Shown: positions 1 to 11,019, counted from the first letter of the stretch. The stretch: DNA of 64,000 bases from Marinobacter algicola DG893 (GCF_000170835.1 NZ_ABCP01000003.1:1-64000); one strand, 5' to 3'. Program-made: numbers and translations. The notes: generated by a model not told the origin, from the sequence alone.

Positions 1-202
1 GTTGGAGTACCGGTGCTGTAAAAATTCAGAAAGTACTGAGGAAAGGGGCAACGAAGAGCACTGCGGCAGGACGTTGAAACGCATTCACCAAATACCGCTG
101 TATTTTCACAGCAATTTCAGTATAGACCGAGTTGGGAGGGCGTCAACGCTTTTTTTAGCACTTTATTTAAGTTTTTTAATCCGCAAAAACAACAAGTTGT
201 CA
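1..202. other. Left edge, no supported gene
   Basis: About 200 bases lie between the window edge and the terminator of prpE. An open frame of 67 codons exists on the plus strand, but it has no ribosome-binding site, no recognisable domain and an AT-rich tail containing poly-T and poly-A runs. I read this stretch as intergenic. Confidence 0.5.
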
Positions 203-256
203 TAAAATCGTCACCAAACGGACGCACCGTTGTGGCGCAGGTTCCGATTGGTGACG
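203..256 (-). terminator. Terminator of prpE
   Basis: A perfect 9-bp inverted repeat (CGTCACCAA at 209-217, TTGGTGACG at 248-256) starts 12 bases beyond the prpE stop. The 30-base interior folds further (CGGA with TCCG, GCGCC with GGTGC). Read on the minus strand it is followed by ATTTTATG, a weak U tract. Position and stem favour a rho-independent terminator. The short U run keeps confidence moderate. Confidence 0.6.
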
Positions 257-267
257 GCGTCTCGGGG

Positions 268-2142
268 TCAGCTTTTGAACTGCTCGCTGATTTCTTCCAG
301 TATGGCGGGGTCGTCAATCGTGCTCGGCACCGCGTAGTCCTCGCCATCGGCGATCTGCCGGATTACCCGGCGCAGGATCTTGCCGGACCGGGTTTTGGGG
401 AGCCGCTCCACGACCAGCGCTTTGCGGAAACAGGCAATGGCGCCGATTTTTTCGCGCACCATCTCAACCAGCTCTTCTTCCAGTTCGTCGTGGTCAATGG
501 TTGCGCCGTCCTTGATCAGTACTAGCCCCACGGGCACCTGGCCTCTCATGTCATCGTGAGCGCCGACCACACAGCATTCCGCGATTGCCGGGTGGGCGGC
601 AACCACTTCCTCCATCTCTCCGGTGGACAACCGATGGCCCGCGACGTTAATCACGTCGTCCGTTCGACCCATGACGAATACATATCCGTCTTCGTCAACA
701 AATCCGCCATCACCGGAGCTGTAGAACCCGTCAATGGGGGCCAGGTAGGTGTTACGGAATCGGTCGTCGTCACCCCAGACCGTGGACATGCAGCCCGGAG
801 GTAGTGGTAGCTTAACGGCTATCTGGCCCTGTTCCCCGGCTGGAACCTGGCTGCCCTCCATGTCCACCACTTGAACATTGAACCCGGGAGACGGAAGTGT
901 GGCCGAGCCGGGTTTCGTCGTCATCATCTCGACGCCTACCGGATTACAGCAGATCGCCCAGCCGGTTTCGGTTTGCCACCAATGGTCCAGTATTGGCAGG
1001 CGGGTATGTTCCTTTAGCCATTCGTAGGTGGGTGGGTCCAGTCGTTCACCGGCCAGGAAGAGGCGTTTCAGGGAGCTGATGTCGTAGCGGGACAGCTGAT
1101 CAGCCTCCGGGTCCTCCTTGCGCACCGCCCGGAACGCGGTCGGTGCCGTGAACAACAGATTTACGCCGTGGTCCTGGACTACGCGCCAGAATGCGCCGGC
1201 ATCCGGAGTTTTGACCGGCTTGCCTTCGTAGAGGATGGTGGTGCAGCCTGCGAACAAGGGGGCATAGACTATATAGCTGTGCCCAACCACCCAGCCAACG
1301 TCCGATGCCGCCCAGTAGACGTCTCCCGGGCTGGCATCGTATACCAGGTGCATGCTGTAGCGAAGAGCCACGGCGTGGCCGCCGTTGTCGCGTACGACGC
1401 CCTTGGGTTTGCCGGTGGTTCCGGAGGTGTAGAGGATATAGAGCGGGTCAGTGGCCCTGACAGGCACCGGGTCTACCGCCCGGGCCCGGCTGACCAGTTC
1501 ACTCCAGTCGAAATCGCGACCTTCCCGGAGTGTGGCCTGAACCTGCGGGCGCTGGAACACAATGCAGCACTCCGGCTTGTGCTCGGCCTGATCGATGGCT
1601 TTGTCCACCAGAGGTTTGTATTCAATGACCTTGCTGACCTCGATGCCGCAGGAGGCTGTGATGACGGCCGTGGGCTTGGCATCATCAATGCGCACGGCCA
1701 GTTCATTGGATGCGAAACCGCCAAAAACCACGGAATGAATAGCGCCAATCCGGGCGCAGCCCAGCATGGCAATGACGGCTTCCGGAATCATGGGCATGTA
1801 GAGAATTACCCGGTCACCCTTGGTGATGCCTCTGTCCTGGAGAGCGCCGGCAAAGACGGCTACTGCTTGGGTAAGCTCGGCGTAGGTGTATGAGCATGTG
1901 GTGCCGGTAACGGGGGAATCGTAAATCAGGGCTTTCTGTTCGCCGCGCCCGGCCCGGATATTGGCATCCAGTGCTACATCGGAGGTGTTAAGGATGCCAT
2001 CGGGAAACCATTGCCCATGGACGTTATCGGTGGGCTGCCAGATGGTTTTCGGGGGCTCCATCCAGTCAATGGCAGACGCTTTCTCGCGCCAGAAGGCGTC
2101 AGGGTGGTCGATTGATCGCCTGAACTCGGAGTGGTAGTCCAT
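268..2142 (-). CDS. prpE: Propionyl-CoA synthetase PrpE
   Basis: AMP-forming acyl-CoA synthetase that activates propionate to propionyl-CoA, the entry step of the 2-methylcitrate cycle. The 624-residue product matches E. coli PrpE in length (628) and start. The nucleotide-binding loop YTSGTTGKPKG is at 238-248 and is followed by VVRDNGGH, which is typical of PrpE; acetyl-CoA synthetases have a different sequence there. WWQTETG is at 388-394 and the C-terminal PKTRSGK with the acetylatable catalytic Lys588 is at 582-588. I chose ATG 2142 because GAGGTGG lies 6-7 bases upstream and the N-terminus then aligns with E. coli PrpE. A GTG three codons earlier (2151) is the alternative. The gene lies about 51 kb from the prpBC-acnD-prpF operon. 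The upstream neighbour xseA is on the same strand, 111 bp away. Confidence 0.93.
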   Translation of the reverse strand: MDYHSEFRRSIDHPDAFWREKASAIDWMEPPKTIWQPTDNVHGQWFPDGILNTSDVALDANIRAGRGEQKALIYDSPVTGTTCSYTYAELTQAVAVFAGALQDRGITKGDRVILYMPMIPEAVIAMLGCARIGAIHSVVFGGFASNELAVRIDDAKPTAVITASCGIEVSKVIEYKPLVDKAIDQAEHKPECCIVFQRPQVQATLREGRDFDWSELVSRARAVDPVPVRATDPLYILYTSGTTGKPKGVVRDNGGHAVALRYSMHLVYDASPGDVYWAASDVGWVVGHSYIVYAPLFAGCTTILYEGKPVKTPDAGAFWRVVQDHGVNLLFTAPTAFRAVRKEDPEADQLSRYDISSLKRLFLAGERLDPPTYEWLKEHTRLPILDHWWQTETGWAICCNPVGVEMMTTKPGSATLPSPGFNVQVVDMEGSQVPAGEQGQIAVKLPLPPGCMSTVWGDDDRFRNTYLAPIDGFYSSGDGGFVDEDGYVFVMGRTDDVINVAGHRLSTGEMEEVVAAHPAIAECCVVGAHDDMRGQVPVGLVLIKDGATIDHDELEEELVEMVREKIGAIACFRKALVVERLPKTRSGKILRRVIRQIADGEDYAVPSTIDDPAILEEISEQFKS

Positions 2143-2253
2143 AACATCCACCTCGCATCACTGTTGTTGTTGTGTTTTGTAATACCCACAACTTTAGGCG
2201 CTTTGAGGTGTAGGACTACTAGACCATAGGCTAAGTTTCTGTCTTTTTGAAAG

Positions 2254-3609
2254 TTATTGGTTTCCTGATTTGACTGCGGTCACGTTCGCTTCAAGGTGGC
2301 CGCTGGCGACACGGGCGGTAATCCTGTCGCCGGGCACGAGTTCACTGGCCTGGCGAACTATATTCCCGTTTTCCTGCTGGACGATGGCGTACCCCCGGCC
2401 CAGGGTTGCCAGCGGGCTGACCACGTGCAGTGTTTGAGCCAGGTGCTCAAGCCGCTCCTGACGTTGGACGACGGACTGGCGAGCCACGCGGGCCAGCCGT
2501 TCTGACAGCTGGCTGACGCTCCTGCGGTTGTCGTTGAGCCGCTTTGCGGGGGATTGCATTCTCAGGCGCTGGCCAAGGTGCTCAGTGCGTACATTTTCCC
2601 GCTCGATGCGTTGTCGCATAGCCTTACCAAGCCGCAGGTCGAGGTCATCCATGCGCTGGGCTTTTTCCATCAGTTCACGCCGAGGGTCCCTGAGCCTGGC
2701 GGAAAGATGCTCCAACTGAGTTCCCATTCGTTTGAGCGCTCGACTGGCGGCACCGGCGAGCCGACGCTCCCGTTCCCTGAGCTGTCGGAGCCAGTCCTGT
2801 TGGTCGGGTGATATTTTTTCCGCAGCGGCGGACGGTGTTGGTGCCCGCAGGTCGGCGACAAAGTCGGCAATAGTCACGTCCACTTCGTGACCAACGGCGC
2901 TGACCGTTGGCAGGGGGCATGCTGCGATGGCGCGGGCGACGGCTTCCTCGTTGAAACACCAGAGATCTTCCAGTGAGCCGCCACCACGACCAATAATCAA
3001 TACATCGGCGACGCCGTGCCGGGCTGCCCGGTCAATGGCGCGGACGATATCAGACGTTGCTGCCTGTCCCTGGACGGCGGTGGGGTAAAGGGTGACGGGA
3101 ATGGCAGGGCAGCGTCTGGCAAGTACGGTGAGAATATCGTGAATGGCGGCGCCGGTGGGTGATGTCACGACGCCTATGTGGCGAGGAGTCGATGGCAGCG
3201 GTTTTTTGCGTGCAGCGTCAAACAGGCCTTCCATCTGCAACTTTCGTTTGAGCTCTTCATAGGCCTGCTGCAGCGCGCCCAGTCCCGCTGGTTCGACATG
3301 CTCGACGATGATCTGGAAGTCGCCCCGGTTCTCGTAGAGCGTTACCTTGCCACGGATGCGGACCTGCTCGCCTTCTTTCGGAATTTCTTTCACCCGCTGG
3401 TTGAAGCCCCGGAACATGGCGCAGCGGATCTGGCATTTGCGATCCTTCAGGGAAAAGTACCAATGGCCGGAAGAGGGGCGGGAAAACCCGGACAACTCAC
3501 CCTCAACCCAAACCTGCATGAAGCTGGCTTCCAGCAGATGGCGGGCCTGGTGATTGAGCTCGCTGACACTCAGCGCCCGGGGCCGGGAATCCTGAAAACC
3601 GCTGTCCAA
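2254..3609 (-). CDS. xseA: Exodeoxyribonuclease VII large subunit
   Basis: Large catalytic subunit of cytoplasmic exonuclease VII, which degrades single-stranded DNA with the small subunit XseB (not in this window). The 451-residue protein has the N-terminal OB-fold (about 15-110, including WVEGELSGF and GHWYFSLKD). The catalytic core has the signatures [14 protein letters not shown] and the [11 protein letters not shown] loop. A long coiled-coil C-terminal half is rich in Arg, Gln and Leu. The start is TTG at 3609: AAGGAG lies 8 bases upstream and no ATG is nearby. It is divergent from guaB across about 230 bp. Confidence 0.93.
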   Translation of the reverse strand: MDSGFQDSRPRALSVSELNHQARHLLEASFMQVWVEGELSGFSRPSSGHWYFSLKDRKCQIRCAMFRGFNQRVKEIPKEGEQVRIRGKVTLYENRGDFQIIVEHVEPAGLGALQQAYEELKRKLQMEGLFDAARKKPLPSTPRHIGVVTSPTGAAIHDILTVLARRCPAIPVTLYPTAVQGQAATSDIVRAIDRAARHGVADVLIIGRGGGSLEDLWCFNEEAVARAIAACPLPTVSAVGHEVDVTIADFVADLRAPTPSAAAEKISPDQQDWLRQLRERERRLAGAASRALKRMGTQLEHLSARLRDPRRELMEKAQRMDDLDLRLGKAMRQRIERENVRTEHLGQRLRMQSPAKRLNDNRRSVSQLSERLARVARQSVVQRQERLEHLAQTLHVVSPLATLGRGYAIVQQENGNIVRQASELVPGDRITARVASGHLEANVTAVKSGNQ

Positions 3610-3721
3610 AGGGAATGCTCCTTAGTTTCTGTGGCGTTGCTGTATACGCAAAAGCCGAAAATTGGGGAGTAAAAATAGCGAAAATTCAAAAAGATGCAAC
3701 TCAATAGGTAGTCAGCCCCGG

Positions 3722-3750
3722 TTTACTGTCAACCAAGGCCCATTTATAAT
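3722..3750 (+). promoter_or_regulatory. Sigma-70-type promoter of guaB
   Basis: TTTACT (3722-3727) is separated by 17 bases from a perfect TATAAT (3745-3750). Transcription would start near 3757 and give an untranslated leader of about 80 bases before guaB. It lies in the divergent xseA-guaB gap. I see no convincing PurR-type palindrome overlapping it. Confidence 0.65.
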
Positions 3751-3837
3751 AGGTCGATTAAGAATTTTGTACTGCCACAGCCGGCGGGGTGTGGTGTCAG
3801 AATTCTCCAATCTAGCATGTTCAAAAGGCGGATCCCA

Positions 3838-5301
3838 ATGCTGCGAATTGCCGAAGAAGCCCTCACCTTTGACGATGTACTGCTCGTTCCAGGACGCTCA
3901 GAGGTTCTTCCTCACCAGGTCAGCCTGCAAACCCAGCTGACCAAAGGTATCACTCTGAATATTCCGCTGGTGTCGGCGGCTATGGATACCGTAACCGAAG
4001 CTGATCTGGCCATCTCCATGGCTCAGGAAGGCGGCATCGGCATCATGCACAAGAGCATGTCTGTTGAGCAGCAGGCCGCGGCCGTCCGCAAGGTCAAGAA
4101 GTTTGAAAGCGGCGTTGTGAAGGATCCTATTACGGTAACGCCGGACACCACGGTTCGCGAACTGGTGGACATCACCATGGCCAACAACATTTCGGGGCTG
4201 CCGGTGGTGGACGGTGTCGATCTCGTTGGTATCGTAACCGGTCGTGATATTCGCTTTGAAAGCCGCCTGGACACGCCTGTCTCGGAAATCATGACCGCCA
4301 AGGACAAGTTGGTGACGGTGAAAGAGGGTGCCAACCTGGACGACGTGAAAGAGCTGCTACATCGCCACCGCATTGAAAAAGTCCTGGTTGTGAATGACGA
4401 CTTCGAATTGCGCGGGCTGATCACCGTCAAGGATATCCAGAAGGCGAAGGACTATCCCCTGGCCTGTAAAGACGAACAGGGTCGTCTTCGAGCTGGTGCA
4501 GCCGTCGGCACCGGCGCAGATACGGATGCACGGGTAGCCGCGCTGGTTGAGGCTGGTGTTGATGTGATCGTGGTGGATACGGCCCACGGCCACTCCAAGG
4601 GCGTGCTCGACCGGGTTCGCTGGATTAAAGAGCATTTCCCGGAGGTTCAGGTGATCGGTGGTAATATCGCCACCTCTGACGCCGCAATTGATCTGGCGGA
4701 CGCCGGTGCAGACGCGGTCAAGGTGGGTATCGGTCCCGGTTCCATCTGCACCACCCGTATTGTGGCCGGCATTGGTGTGCCACAGATCACCGCCGTGTCC
4801 AATGTGGCAGCCGCCTTGAAAGACCGCGGCGTGCCCGTGATTGCGGATGGTGGCGTTCGCTTCTCTGGCGATATTTCCAAGGCCATTGCCGCCGGAGCCT
4901 ACAGCGTTATGATCGGCAGCCTGCTGGCCGGTACTGACGAAGCACCAGGCGAGGTTGAGCTGTATCAGGGCCGTAGCTATAAAGCCTACCGCGGTATGGG
5001 TTCCATTGGAGCCATGGGGCAGGGGTCCAGCGACCGTTACTTCCAGGATGCCAGTAAAGGCATCGAGAAGCTGGTGCCGGAAGGCATTGAAGGCCGCGTT
5101 GCCTGCAAGGGCCCGATGCGGAACATTGTGCATCAGTTGATGGGCGGTCTGCGGGCCTCCATGGGTTACACCGGCAGTGCCACCATGGAAGAAATGCGTA
5201 CCAAGCCTGAATTCGTCCGCATTACCAATGCGGGCATGCGTGAGAGTCACGTCCACGATGTGACTATCACCAAAGAAGCACCCAACTACCGTATCGGCTG
5301 A
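3838..5301 (+). CDS. guaB: Inosine-5'-monophosphate dehydrogenase
   Basis: Oxidises IMP to XMP with NAD+, the committed step of GMP synthesis in the cytoplasm. The product is 487 residues (E. coli 488) and begins [16 protein letters not shown], the family N-terminus, which fixes the start at 3838 and excludes an in-frame ATG seven codons upstream. A pair of CBS domains lies at about 90-205. The catalytic loop GPGSICTTR carries the nucleophilic Cys, followed by the flap with [11 protein letters not shown] near the C-terminus. It has its own promoter. A strong terminator separates it from guaA, with which it is usually co-transcribed. Confidence 0.97.
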   Translation: MLRIAEEALTFDDVLLVPGRSEVLPHQVSLQTQLTKGITLNIPLVSAAMDTVTEADLAISMAQEGGIGIMHKSMSVEQQAAAVRKVKKFESGVVKDPITVTPDTTVRELVDITMANNISGLPVVDGVDLVGIVTGRDIRFESRLDTPVSEIMTAKDKLVTVKEGANLDDVKELLHRHRIEKVLVVNDDFELRGLITVKDIQKAKDYPLACKDEQGRLRAGAAVGTGADTDARVAALVEAGVDVIVVDTAHGHSKGVLDRVRWIKEHFPEVQVIGGNIATSDAAIDLADAGADAVKVGIGPGSICTTRIVAGIGVPQITAVSNVAAALKDRGVPVIADGGVRFSGDISKAIAAGAYSVMIGSLLAGTDEAPGEVELYQGRSYKAYRGMGSIGAMGQGSSDRYFQDASKGIEKLVPEGIEGRVACKGPMRNIVHQLMGGLRASMGYTGSATMEEMRTKPEFVRITNAGMRESHVHDVTITKEAPNYRIG

Positions 5302-5317
5302 CCATTGTCGATTCAGG

Positions 5318-5346
5318 CGCGGCTCATTCAGTGAGCCGCGTTTTTT
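5318..5346 (+). terminator. Rho-independent terminator between guaB and guaA
   Basis: CGCGGCTCA (5318-5326), loop TTCAG, TGAGCCGCG (5332-5340), then six T. A perfect 9-bp GC-rich stem with a T run is a textbook terminator. It lies 16 bases after the guaB stop and ends about 20 bases before the guaA start. Confidence 0.88.
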
Positions 5347-5366
5347 CTTTCTGCTCCGAGGATTTC

Positions 5367-6944
5367 ATGGCCCACAACATCCACGACCACCGCATTCTGA
5401 TTCTCGATTTCGGTTCCCAGTACACCCAGCTCATCGCGCGCCGCGTTCGGGAAATCGGGGTCTATTGTGAGATCAAGGCCTTTGATATTACCGATGAGGA
5501 ACTGAAAGAGTTCAATCCCAAAGGCATCATTCTCGCGGGTGGCCCCGAGTCGGTGACCCAACTGGGTGGCCCTCGCGCGCCGGAAGGCCTGTTTGACAAA
5601 GGGATTCCGGTTCTGGGCATTTGCTACGGCATGCAGACCATGGCTGAGCAGCTGGGCGGCCGTGTTGCCAGTTCCGAAAAGCGGGAATTCGGCTATGCCC
5701 AGGTCAAAGTACGGGCCAAGGGGCCCTTGCTGAAAGACATTACAGACCATCTCACGGCCACCGGCGAGTCGTTGCTGGACGTGTGGATGAGCCATGGCGA
5801 CAAGGTTGTGGTGATGCCGGAGGGCTTCGAGCTGCTGGCATCGACGGAGAGTGCGCCGATTTCGGCCATGCAGGATACGTCGCGCAATCTCTACGGCGTC
5901 CAGTTTCACCCGGAAGTGACCCACACCCTGCAGGGCAAGCGCATCCTGGAGCACTTCATTCTCAACATCTGCCAGTGCGAGGCGCTGTGGACGCCGGCCA
6001 AGATTGTTGATGACGCGGTGGAACAGATCCGTAGTCAGGTGGGCAGTGGCAAGGTGTTGCTGGGGTTGTCCGGTGGTGTGGATTCTTCCGTGACCGCCGC
6101 ACTGCTGCACAAAGCCATCGGCGACCAGTTGACCTGTGTGTTCGTGGACAACGGCCTGCTGCGCCTGAATGAAGGCGATCAGGTGATGGATATGTTCGCC
6201 AGTAACATGGGTGTGAAGGTTATTCGGGTTGATGCCGAAGACCTGTTCCTGTCCAAGCTCAAGGGTATTGATGATCCCGAGAAAAAGCGCAAGATCATTG
6301 GCAACACCTTTATTGATGTGTTCGACGACGAAGCCGCCAACATCCGCGATGTAAACTGGTTGGCCCAAGGCACCATCTACCCGGATGTGATTGAATCCGC
6401 AGCTTCCAAGACCGGTAAGGCCCATGTCATAAAATCCCACCATAATGTGGGTGGCCTGCCGGAAACCATGAAAATGAAGCTGGTAGAGCCGCTGCGGGAG
6501 CTGTTCAAGGACGAGGTTCGCCGTATTGGTCTGGAGCTTGGGCTGCCTTACGACATGGTGTATCGCCACCCGTTCCCGGGGCCTGGTCTGGGCGTGCGGA
6601 TTCTGGGTGAAGTTAAGAAGGAATACGCCGAAATCCTCCGTCGGGCTGACGCCATATTCCTGGAAGAGCTGCACCGAGCTGACTTTTACCACAAGACCAG
6701 CCAGGCATTTGCGGTCTTCCTGCCCGTCAAATCGGTTGGGGTGGTCGGTGATGCGCGCCGCTACGAATACGTTGTGGCATTGCGTGCGGTGGAAACCATC
6801 GATTTCATGACTGCACGTTGGGCGCACCTTCCGTACGATCTGCTGGAAACGGTATCCAATCGCATCATCAATGAAATTGAAGGTGTGTCCCGGGTAACCT
6901 ACGACGTTTCCTCCAAGCCGCCGGCAACCATCGAGTGGGAATAA
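5367..6944 (+). CDS. guaA: GMP synthase (glutamine-hydrolysing)
   Basis: Converts XMP to GMP using ATP and glutamine. It has 525 residues, equal to E. coli GuaA. The class I glutaminase domain is N-terminal: nucleophile Cys86 in GICYGMQ, and His/Glu in FHPEVTHT. The ATP-pyrophosphatase domain has the P-loop LSGGVDSS. The dimerisation domain ends in [11 protein letters not shown] 5367 is preceded by GAGG and gives the conserved start [21 protein letters not shown]. It follows guaB by 65 bp, but a terminator lies in the gap. tadA follows after 9 bp. Confidence 0.97.
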   Translation: MAHNIHDHRILILDFGSQYTQLIARRVREIGVYCEIKAFDITDEELKEFNPKGIILAGGPESVTQLGGPRAPEGLFDKGIPVLGICYGMQTMAEQLGGRVASSEKREFGYAQVKVRAKGPLLKDITDHLTATGESLLDVWMSHGDKVVVMPEGFELLASTESAPISAMQDTSRNLYGVQFHPEVTHTLQGKRILEHFILNICQCEALWTPAKIVDDAVEQIRSQVGSGKVLLGLSGGVDSSVTAALLHKAIGDQLTCVFVDNGLLRLNEGDQVMDMFASNMGVKVIRVDAEDLFLSKLKGIDDPEKKRKIIGNTFIDVFDDEAANIRDVNWLAQGTIYPDVIESAASKTGKAHVIKSHHNVGGLPETMKMKLVEPLRELFKDEVRRIGLELGLPYDMVYRHPFPGPGLGVRILGEVKKEYAEILRRADAIFLEELHRADFYHKTSQAFAVFLPVKSVGVVGDARRYEYVVALRAVETIDFMTARWAHLPYDLLETVSNRIINEIEGVSRVTYDVSSKPPATIEWE

Positions 6945-7472
<528 letters not shown>

Positions 7473-7481
7473 CGATCGATC

Positions 7482-8465
7482 ATGAAAGTTCTGGTAACCG
7501 GCGGAGCCGGGTATATAGGTAGTCATGTCGTAAGGCAACTGGGCGAAGCCGGACACGACATTGTTGTTTTCGATAACCTGTCCACCGGATACCGTTGGGC
7601 GGTCACCTGTGGTGAGCTTGTGATCGGAGACCTCGCCGATGAACAGGCCATTGCGGACCTTTTCAGCCAGCACCGCTTTGAAGCCGTGCTGCATTTCGCC
7701 GCCAATATCGTGGTGCCGGAATCGGTCGAGAATCCTCTCAAATACTACCGCAACAATACCCGTAACACGCTGAATTTGCTGAAGGCAGTAGAAGAACACC
7801 AGGTACCTTACATGGTGTTTTCGTCGACGGCTGCCGTTTATGGCATGCCAGAGGAAACCGTACTGACGGAAGATCTTCCGCTGGCGCCGATCAATCCCTA
7901 TGGCGCCTCCAAGATGATGAGCGAGCGGATGATCATGGATCTGGCTGCCGCGTCATCCCTCAATTACGTGATCCTGCGTTACTTCAACGTAGCTGGGGCC
8001 AATCCGGACGGTTTGCTGGGTCAGGCCACACCTGAAGCTACGCACCTGATCAAGGTTGCGTGTGAGTGTGTGACGGGCAAGCGCGATGGCATGAGCGTGT
8101 TTGGCACCGACTACGACACCCGTGACGGTACCTGCATCCGCGACTACATCCACGTGGAAGACCTGGCCAAGGCTCATGTGATGGCGTTGGAGTATATGGC
8201 CGGTGGAGGTGAGTCACGGGTGCTGAACTGCGGCTACGGGCGTGGGTTTACCGTCCGCGAAGTTATAGATGTGGTCAAGCGCCAGTCAGGCAACGACTTT
8301 CCGGTACAGGAAACCGGCCGTCGGGCAGGGGACCCTGCCGCGCTGATGGCTGACAATTCGCGGATCAAGAAGGTGCTGGGCTGGCAGCCGGATTACGACG
8401 ACCTGGATACCATCGTCGGCACAGCCCTGGCCTGGGAAAAGATCTGGCAGGACAAGCAAGCCTGA
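7482..8465 (+). CDS. galE: UDP-glucose 4-epimerase
   Basis: Extended short-chain dehydrogenase/reductase, 327 residues, interconverting UDP-glucose and UDP-galactose. The NAD-binding motif TGGAGYIGSH is at the N-terminus. The catalytic Ser/Thr lies in FSSTAAVYG, and the YGASK motif supplies Tyr and Lys. The C-terminal NCGYGRGFTVREV and RRAGDPA segments are typical of GalE. The ATG at 7482 follows GGAGTGACGATCGATC, a clear ribosome-binding site. It is immediately upstream of ugd, so the pair supplies UDP-Gal and UDP-GlcA for surface polysaccharide. Confidence 0.93.
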   Translation: MKVLVTGGAGYIGSHVVRQLGEAGHDIVVFDNLSTGYRWAVTCGELVIGDLADEQAIADLFSQHRFEAVLHFAANIVVPESVENPLKYYRNNTRNTLNLLKAVEEHQVPYMVFSSTAAVYGMPEETVLTEDLPLAPINPYGASKMMSERMIMDLAAASSLNYVILRYFNVAGANPDGLLGQATPEATHLIKVACECVTGKRDGMSVFGTDYDTRDGTCIRDYIHVEDLAKAHVMALEYMAGGGESRVLNCGYGRGFTVREVIDVVKRQSGNDFPVQETGRRAGDPAALMADNSRIKKVLGWQPDYDDLDTIVGTALAWEKIWQDKQA

Positions 8466-8515
8466 GGCTGCTTGCTCTCGTGTTTTAAACAAATTCAATT
8501 TCAGGGTTTTGGTGG

Positions 8516-9859
8516 ATGAAAATTACTATTTTCGGGACCGGTTACGTCGGGCTTGTGACGGGTGCCTGTCTGGCCGACGTGGGGCATCATGTCCTGTGCA
8601 TGGATGTGGATCAGGGCAAGATTGATAAGCTGAAGAATGGCCATATCCCCATTTATGAGCCTGGCCTTGAGTCCATCGTAAAGCATACGGTTGAGGCAGG
8701 CCGTCTGGCGTTCACCACCGATACCCAAGAAGCCGTGGCCCATGGTTCCCTGCAGTTCATCGCAGTGGGTACGCCGCCGGATGAAGACGGTTCTGCCGAC
8801 CTGCAGTACGTGACCGCCGTCGCGCGTTCCATTGGCCAGTATATGGATGACTACAAGGTGGTGGTGGACAAGTCCACCGTGCCGGTCGGCACTGGCGACA
8901 GGGTTAAGGCTGCGGTGCGCTCGGAGCTGGACAAGCGTGGCCTGGAACTTGAATTTGATGTGGTGTCCAACCCGGAGTTCCTGAAGGAAGGGGCTGCCAT
9001 CAACGACTTCATGAAGCCCGACCGCATCATTGTCGGCACCGACAGTGAGCGGGCCAGGGAATTACTGCACGAAGTTTACTACCCGTTTAATCGTAGCCAC
9101 GACCGTATGATCTTCATGGACATCCGGTCCGCTGAATTGACCAAGTATGCGGCCAACTCCATGCTGGCCACCAAGATCAGCTTCATGAACGAGATAGCCA
9201 ACCTGGCGGAACGTTTAGGGGCCGATATAGAAAATGTACGCCGTGGCATTGGTTCCGACCCCCGTATCGGCTACCACTTTATCTACCCCGGTTGCGGTTA
9301 TGGCGGTTCCTGTTTCCCGAAAGATGTACAGGCATTGACCCGCACCGCCAGGGATTGTGGCTACGACTCCCGCCTGTTGAACGCCGTGGAGGCCGTGAAC
9401 AATGCCCAGAAGCACGTGTTGTTCGACAAGATCAGTCACTACTTCAATGGCAACCTGAAGGGCAAGGTCGTCGCGATCTGGGGGTTGGCGTTCAAGCCCA
9501 ACACCGACGATATGCGCGAAGCCTCTTCCCGTGCCCTGATGCAGGATCTCTGGAAAGCCGGAGCGAGTGTGCAGGCCTTCGATCCGGAAGCCATGGAAGA
9601 AACCCAGCGTATCTTTGGCGACCAGACAGGGTTGACCCTCTGCGGCACCAAGGAGCAGGCGCTGAAAGGGGCGGATGTGCTGGCCATCTGTACCGAGTGG
9701 AAAGAGTTCCGTTCCCCGGATTTTGAAGCCATTGCCGCAAACCTGAAGGAGCCTGTCGTGTTTGACGGGCGCAACCTCTACGAGCCTGAAATGCTTGAAC
9801 GCCACGGTATGATCTACTACGCCATTGGCCGAGGCCGGAACCAGTTCCACGGAGGTTGA
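8516..9859 (+). CDS. ugd: UDP-glucose 6-dehydrogenase
   Basis: Oxidises UDP-glucose to UDP-glucuronate with two NAD+. The product is 447 residues. The N-terminal Rossmann domain has [10 protein letters not shown] (7-16). The active-site Cys lies in [12 protein letters not shown]. The C-terminal UDP-binding domain contains [15 protein letters not shown]. The gene follows galE by 50 bp and is followed immediately by a HIT-protein gene. Its product is the substrate of the UDP-glucuronate 4-epimerase-like protein encoded at 30.2 kb. Confidence 0.95.
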   Translation: MKITIFGTGYVGLVTGACLADVGHHVLCMDVDQGKIDKLKNGHIPIYEPGLESIVKHTVEAGRLAFTTDTQEAVAHGSLQFIAVGTPPDEDGSADLQYVTAVARSIGQYMDDYKVVVDKSTVPVGTGDRVKAAVRSELDKRGLELEFDVVSNPEFLKEGAAINDFMKPDRIIVGTDSERARELLHEVYYPFNRSHDRMIFMDIRSAELTKYAANSMLATKISFMNEIANLAERLGADIENVRRGIGSDPRIGYHFIYPGCGYGGSCFPKDVQALTRTARDCGYDSRLLNAVEAVNNAQKHVLFDKISHYFNGNLKGKVVAIWGLAFKPNTDDMREASSRALMQDLWKAGASVQAFDPEAMEETQRIFGDQTGLTLCGTKEQALKGADVLAICTEWKEFRSPDFEAIAANLKEPVVFDGRNLYEPEMLERHGMIYYAIGRGRNQFHGG

Positions 9860-9860
9860 T

Positions 9861-10301
9861 ATGAGTGGGGCGGAGTCGCTGTTTGTTCTGCACGAGCGTC
9901 TGGAGGCGGATACGGTCAGCCTCGGACAGAGCAAGCTGTGTGAAATTCGGTTGATGAACGACAGCAACTGGCCCTGGATCCTTCTGGTGCCAAGGGTTGA
10001 CGGTGTGCGGGAGATCTATCAGCTGTCTCCGGAGCAGCAGCGACAGTTATTGGCAGAATCGTCCCTTCTCGGGGAGGGTATGATGGAACTGTTCGGTGGG
10101 CATAAGCTCAATGTCGCCGCGTTGGGTAACATGGTGCCGCAACTCCACCTTCATCATATCGTGCGTTTCGAAGGCGATTCCGCCTGGCCTGGCCCTGTCT
10201 GGGGCAAACTTCCGCCGAAGCCCTACAGTGTCAGCGACCTGGCCAGAATAAGCGAACAACTGAAGCCGTTACTGGGCCGGCTCTCGCAAAGAGTGGCTTA
10301 G
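9861..10301 (+). CDS. HIT-domain protein
   Basis: A 146-residue histidine-triad superfamily protein. The signature is the segment QLHLHHIVR, an H-x-H-x-H pattern with the catalytic His, preceded by a conserved NxAALGNMVPQ stretch. The family hydrolyses or transfers nucleotidyl groups; the substrate here is unknown. ATG 9861 has GGAGG five bases upstream and starts directly after the ugd stop, so it is probably translated from the galE-ugd message. An in-frame codon further upstream would overlap ugd and lacks a ribosome-binding site. It ends 4 bp inside the convergent fabR gene. Confidence 0.85.
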   Translation: MSGAESLFVLHERLEADTVSLGQSKLCEIRLMNDSNWPWILLVPRVDGVREIYQLSPEQQRQLLAESSLLGEGMMELFGGHKLNVAALGNMVPQLHLHHIVRFEGDSAWPGPVWGKLPPKPYSVSDLARISEQLKPLLGRLSQRVA

Positions 10302-10915
10302 CGTTTGTGCCGAGCGATGGTGCGCGACCCAACCAGGATCATCCTGAGCTCGGTTTTCAGTTTGTCTTTCAGCGCTTCCTTTTCCAGTGGTGTGGCGTCA
10401 AGTGCCTCTGCGCCTTGATTGAACACCAGTGTCACCATGGCGTCTGCCACCAATTTCGAGTCTGATAGCGGGCGATTCTCTTCGTCTGCGATGCGAGCCA
10501 GATCTGCCGCCAGCTCGGTCACAAAGTGGTCGATTTCAGCTTTGATGGCCGTGCGGAAGGGTTTTGATACCCCGGTGCTTTCCCGCAGCATCAGACGAAA
10601 CAGGTTGGAGTTGTTGCCAAGATACTCCATGAAAGTGTCCACCGAGGTGCTGATGGCGCTGCCGTTCCGTGCAATTCGCTTGCGTGCCTGGCGCATGAGT
10701 TGTCGCAGGGCGACACCGCCTTCATCCACCAGAGCAAGCCCCAGCTCGTCGAGCTCAGAAAAGTGCCGGTAGAAAGATGTCGGCGCAATGCCGGCTTCCC
10801 TCGCCACTTCCCGAAGGCTCAGGCTGCCAAAGCCCCGGTCCGCGCTGAGTTGAGCAAGGGCGGCGTCCATCAGGGCGCGGCGAGTGCGGAGTTTCTGTTC
10901 GGCTCGGGCTGACAA
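10298..10915 (-). CDS. fabR: FabR-type TetR repressor of unsaturated fatty acid synthesis
   Basis: TetR-family DNA-binding protein closely resembling E. coli FabR along the helix-turn-helix and core. The segments QKLRTRRAL, SLSLREVAREAGIAPTSFYRHF and DELGLALVDE are near-identical in spacing and content. FabR senses acyl-ACP/CoA unsaturation and represses unsaturated fatty acid genes, none of which are in this window. I chose the TTG at 10915 because GGAG lies 6 bases upstream, giving about 205 residues. A TTG four codons earlier (10927) has no ribosome-binding site. A pseudomonad-type DesT relative is the alternative name. Confidence 0.82.
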   Translation of the reverse strand: MSARAEQKLRTRRALMDAALAQLSADRGFGSLSLREVAREAGIAPTSFYRHFSELDELGLALVDEGGVALRQLMRQARKRIARNGSAISTSVDTFMEYLGNNSNLFRLMLRESTGVSKPFRTAIKAEIDHFVTELAADLARIADEENRPLSDSKLVADAMVTLVFNQGAEALDATPLEKEALKDKLKTELRMILVGSRTIARHKR

Positions 10916-10990
10916 AGGCGACTCCAAAGGGTGGTAAATCGGCCCATTCTAGCGGCCAAACGTTTTACCGTCACCCACGGTGATGGAAGC

Positions 10991-11019
10991 CTGATTTTCC
11001 CGTTCATTGTGTTTATAAT
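10991..11019 (+). promoter_or_regulatory. Probable promoter of aspS
   Basis: A perfect TATAAT at 11014-11019 is preceded, at 17-base spacing, by CTGATT (10991-10996), a poor -35 box with 3 of 6 matches. Transcription would start near 11026, about 70 bases before the aspS ATG. Confidence 0.5.

Noticed and set aside
2-205. A 67-codon frame at the window's left edge
   Set aside because: No ribosome-binding site, domain or context; AT-rich end.
1168-1893. A 241-codon plus-strand frame inside prpE
   Set aside because: Antisense to conserved prpE motifs; no supporting features.
268-2142. Acetyl-CoA synthetase (Acs) as the identity
   Set aside because: The segment after the P-loop (VVRDNGGH) and the C-terminal region match PrpE; length and N-terminus agree with PrpE.
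4357-5256. A 299-codon minus-strand frame
   Set aside because: Antisense shadow of guaB, whose conserved sequence explains the region fully.
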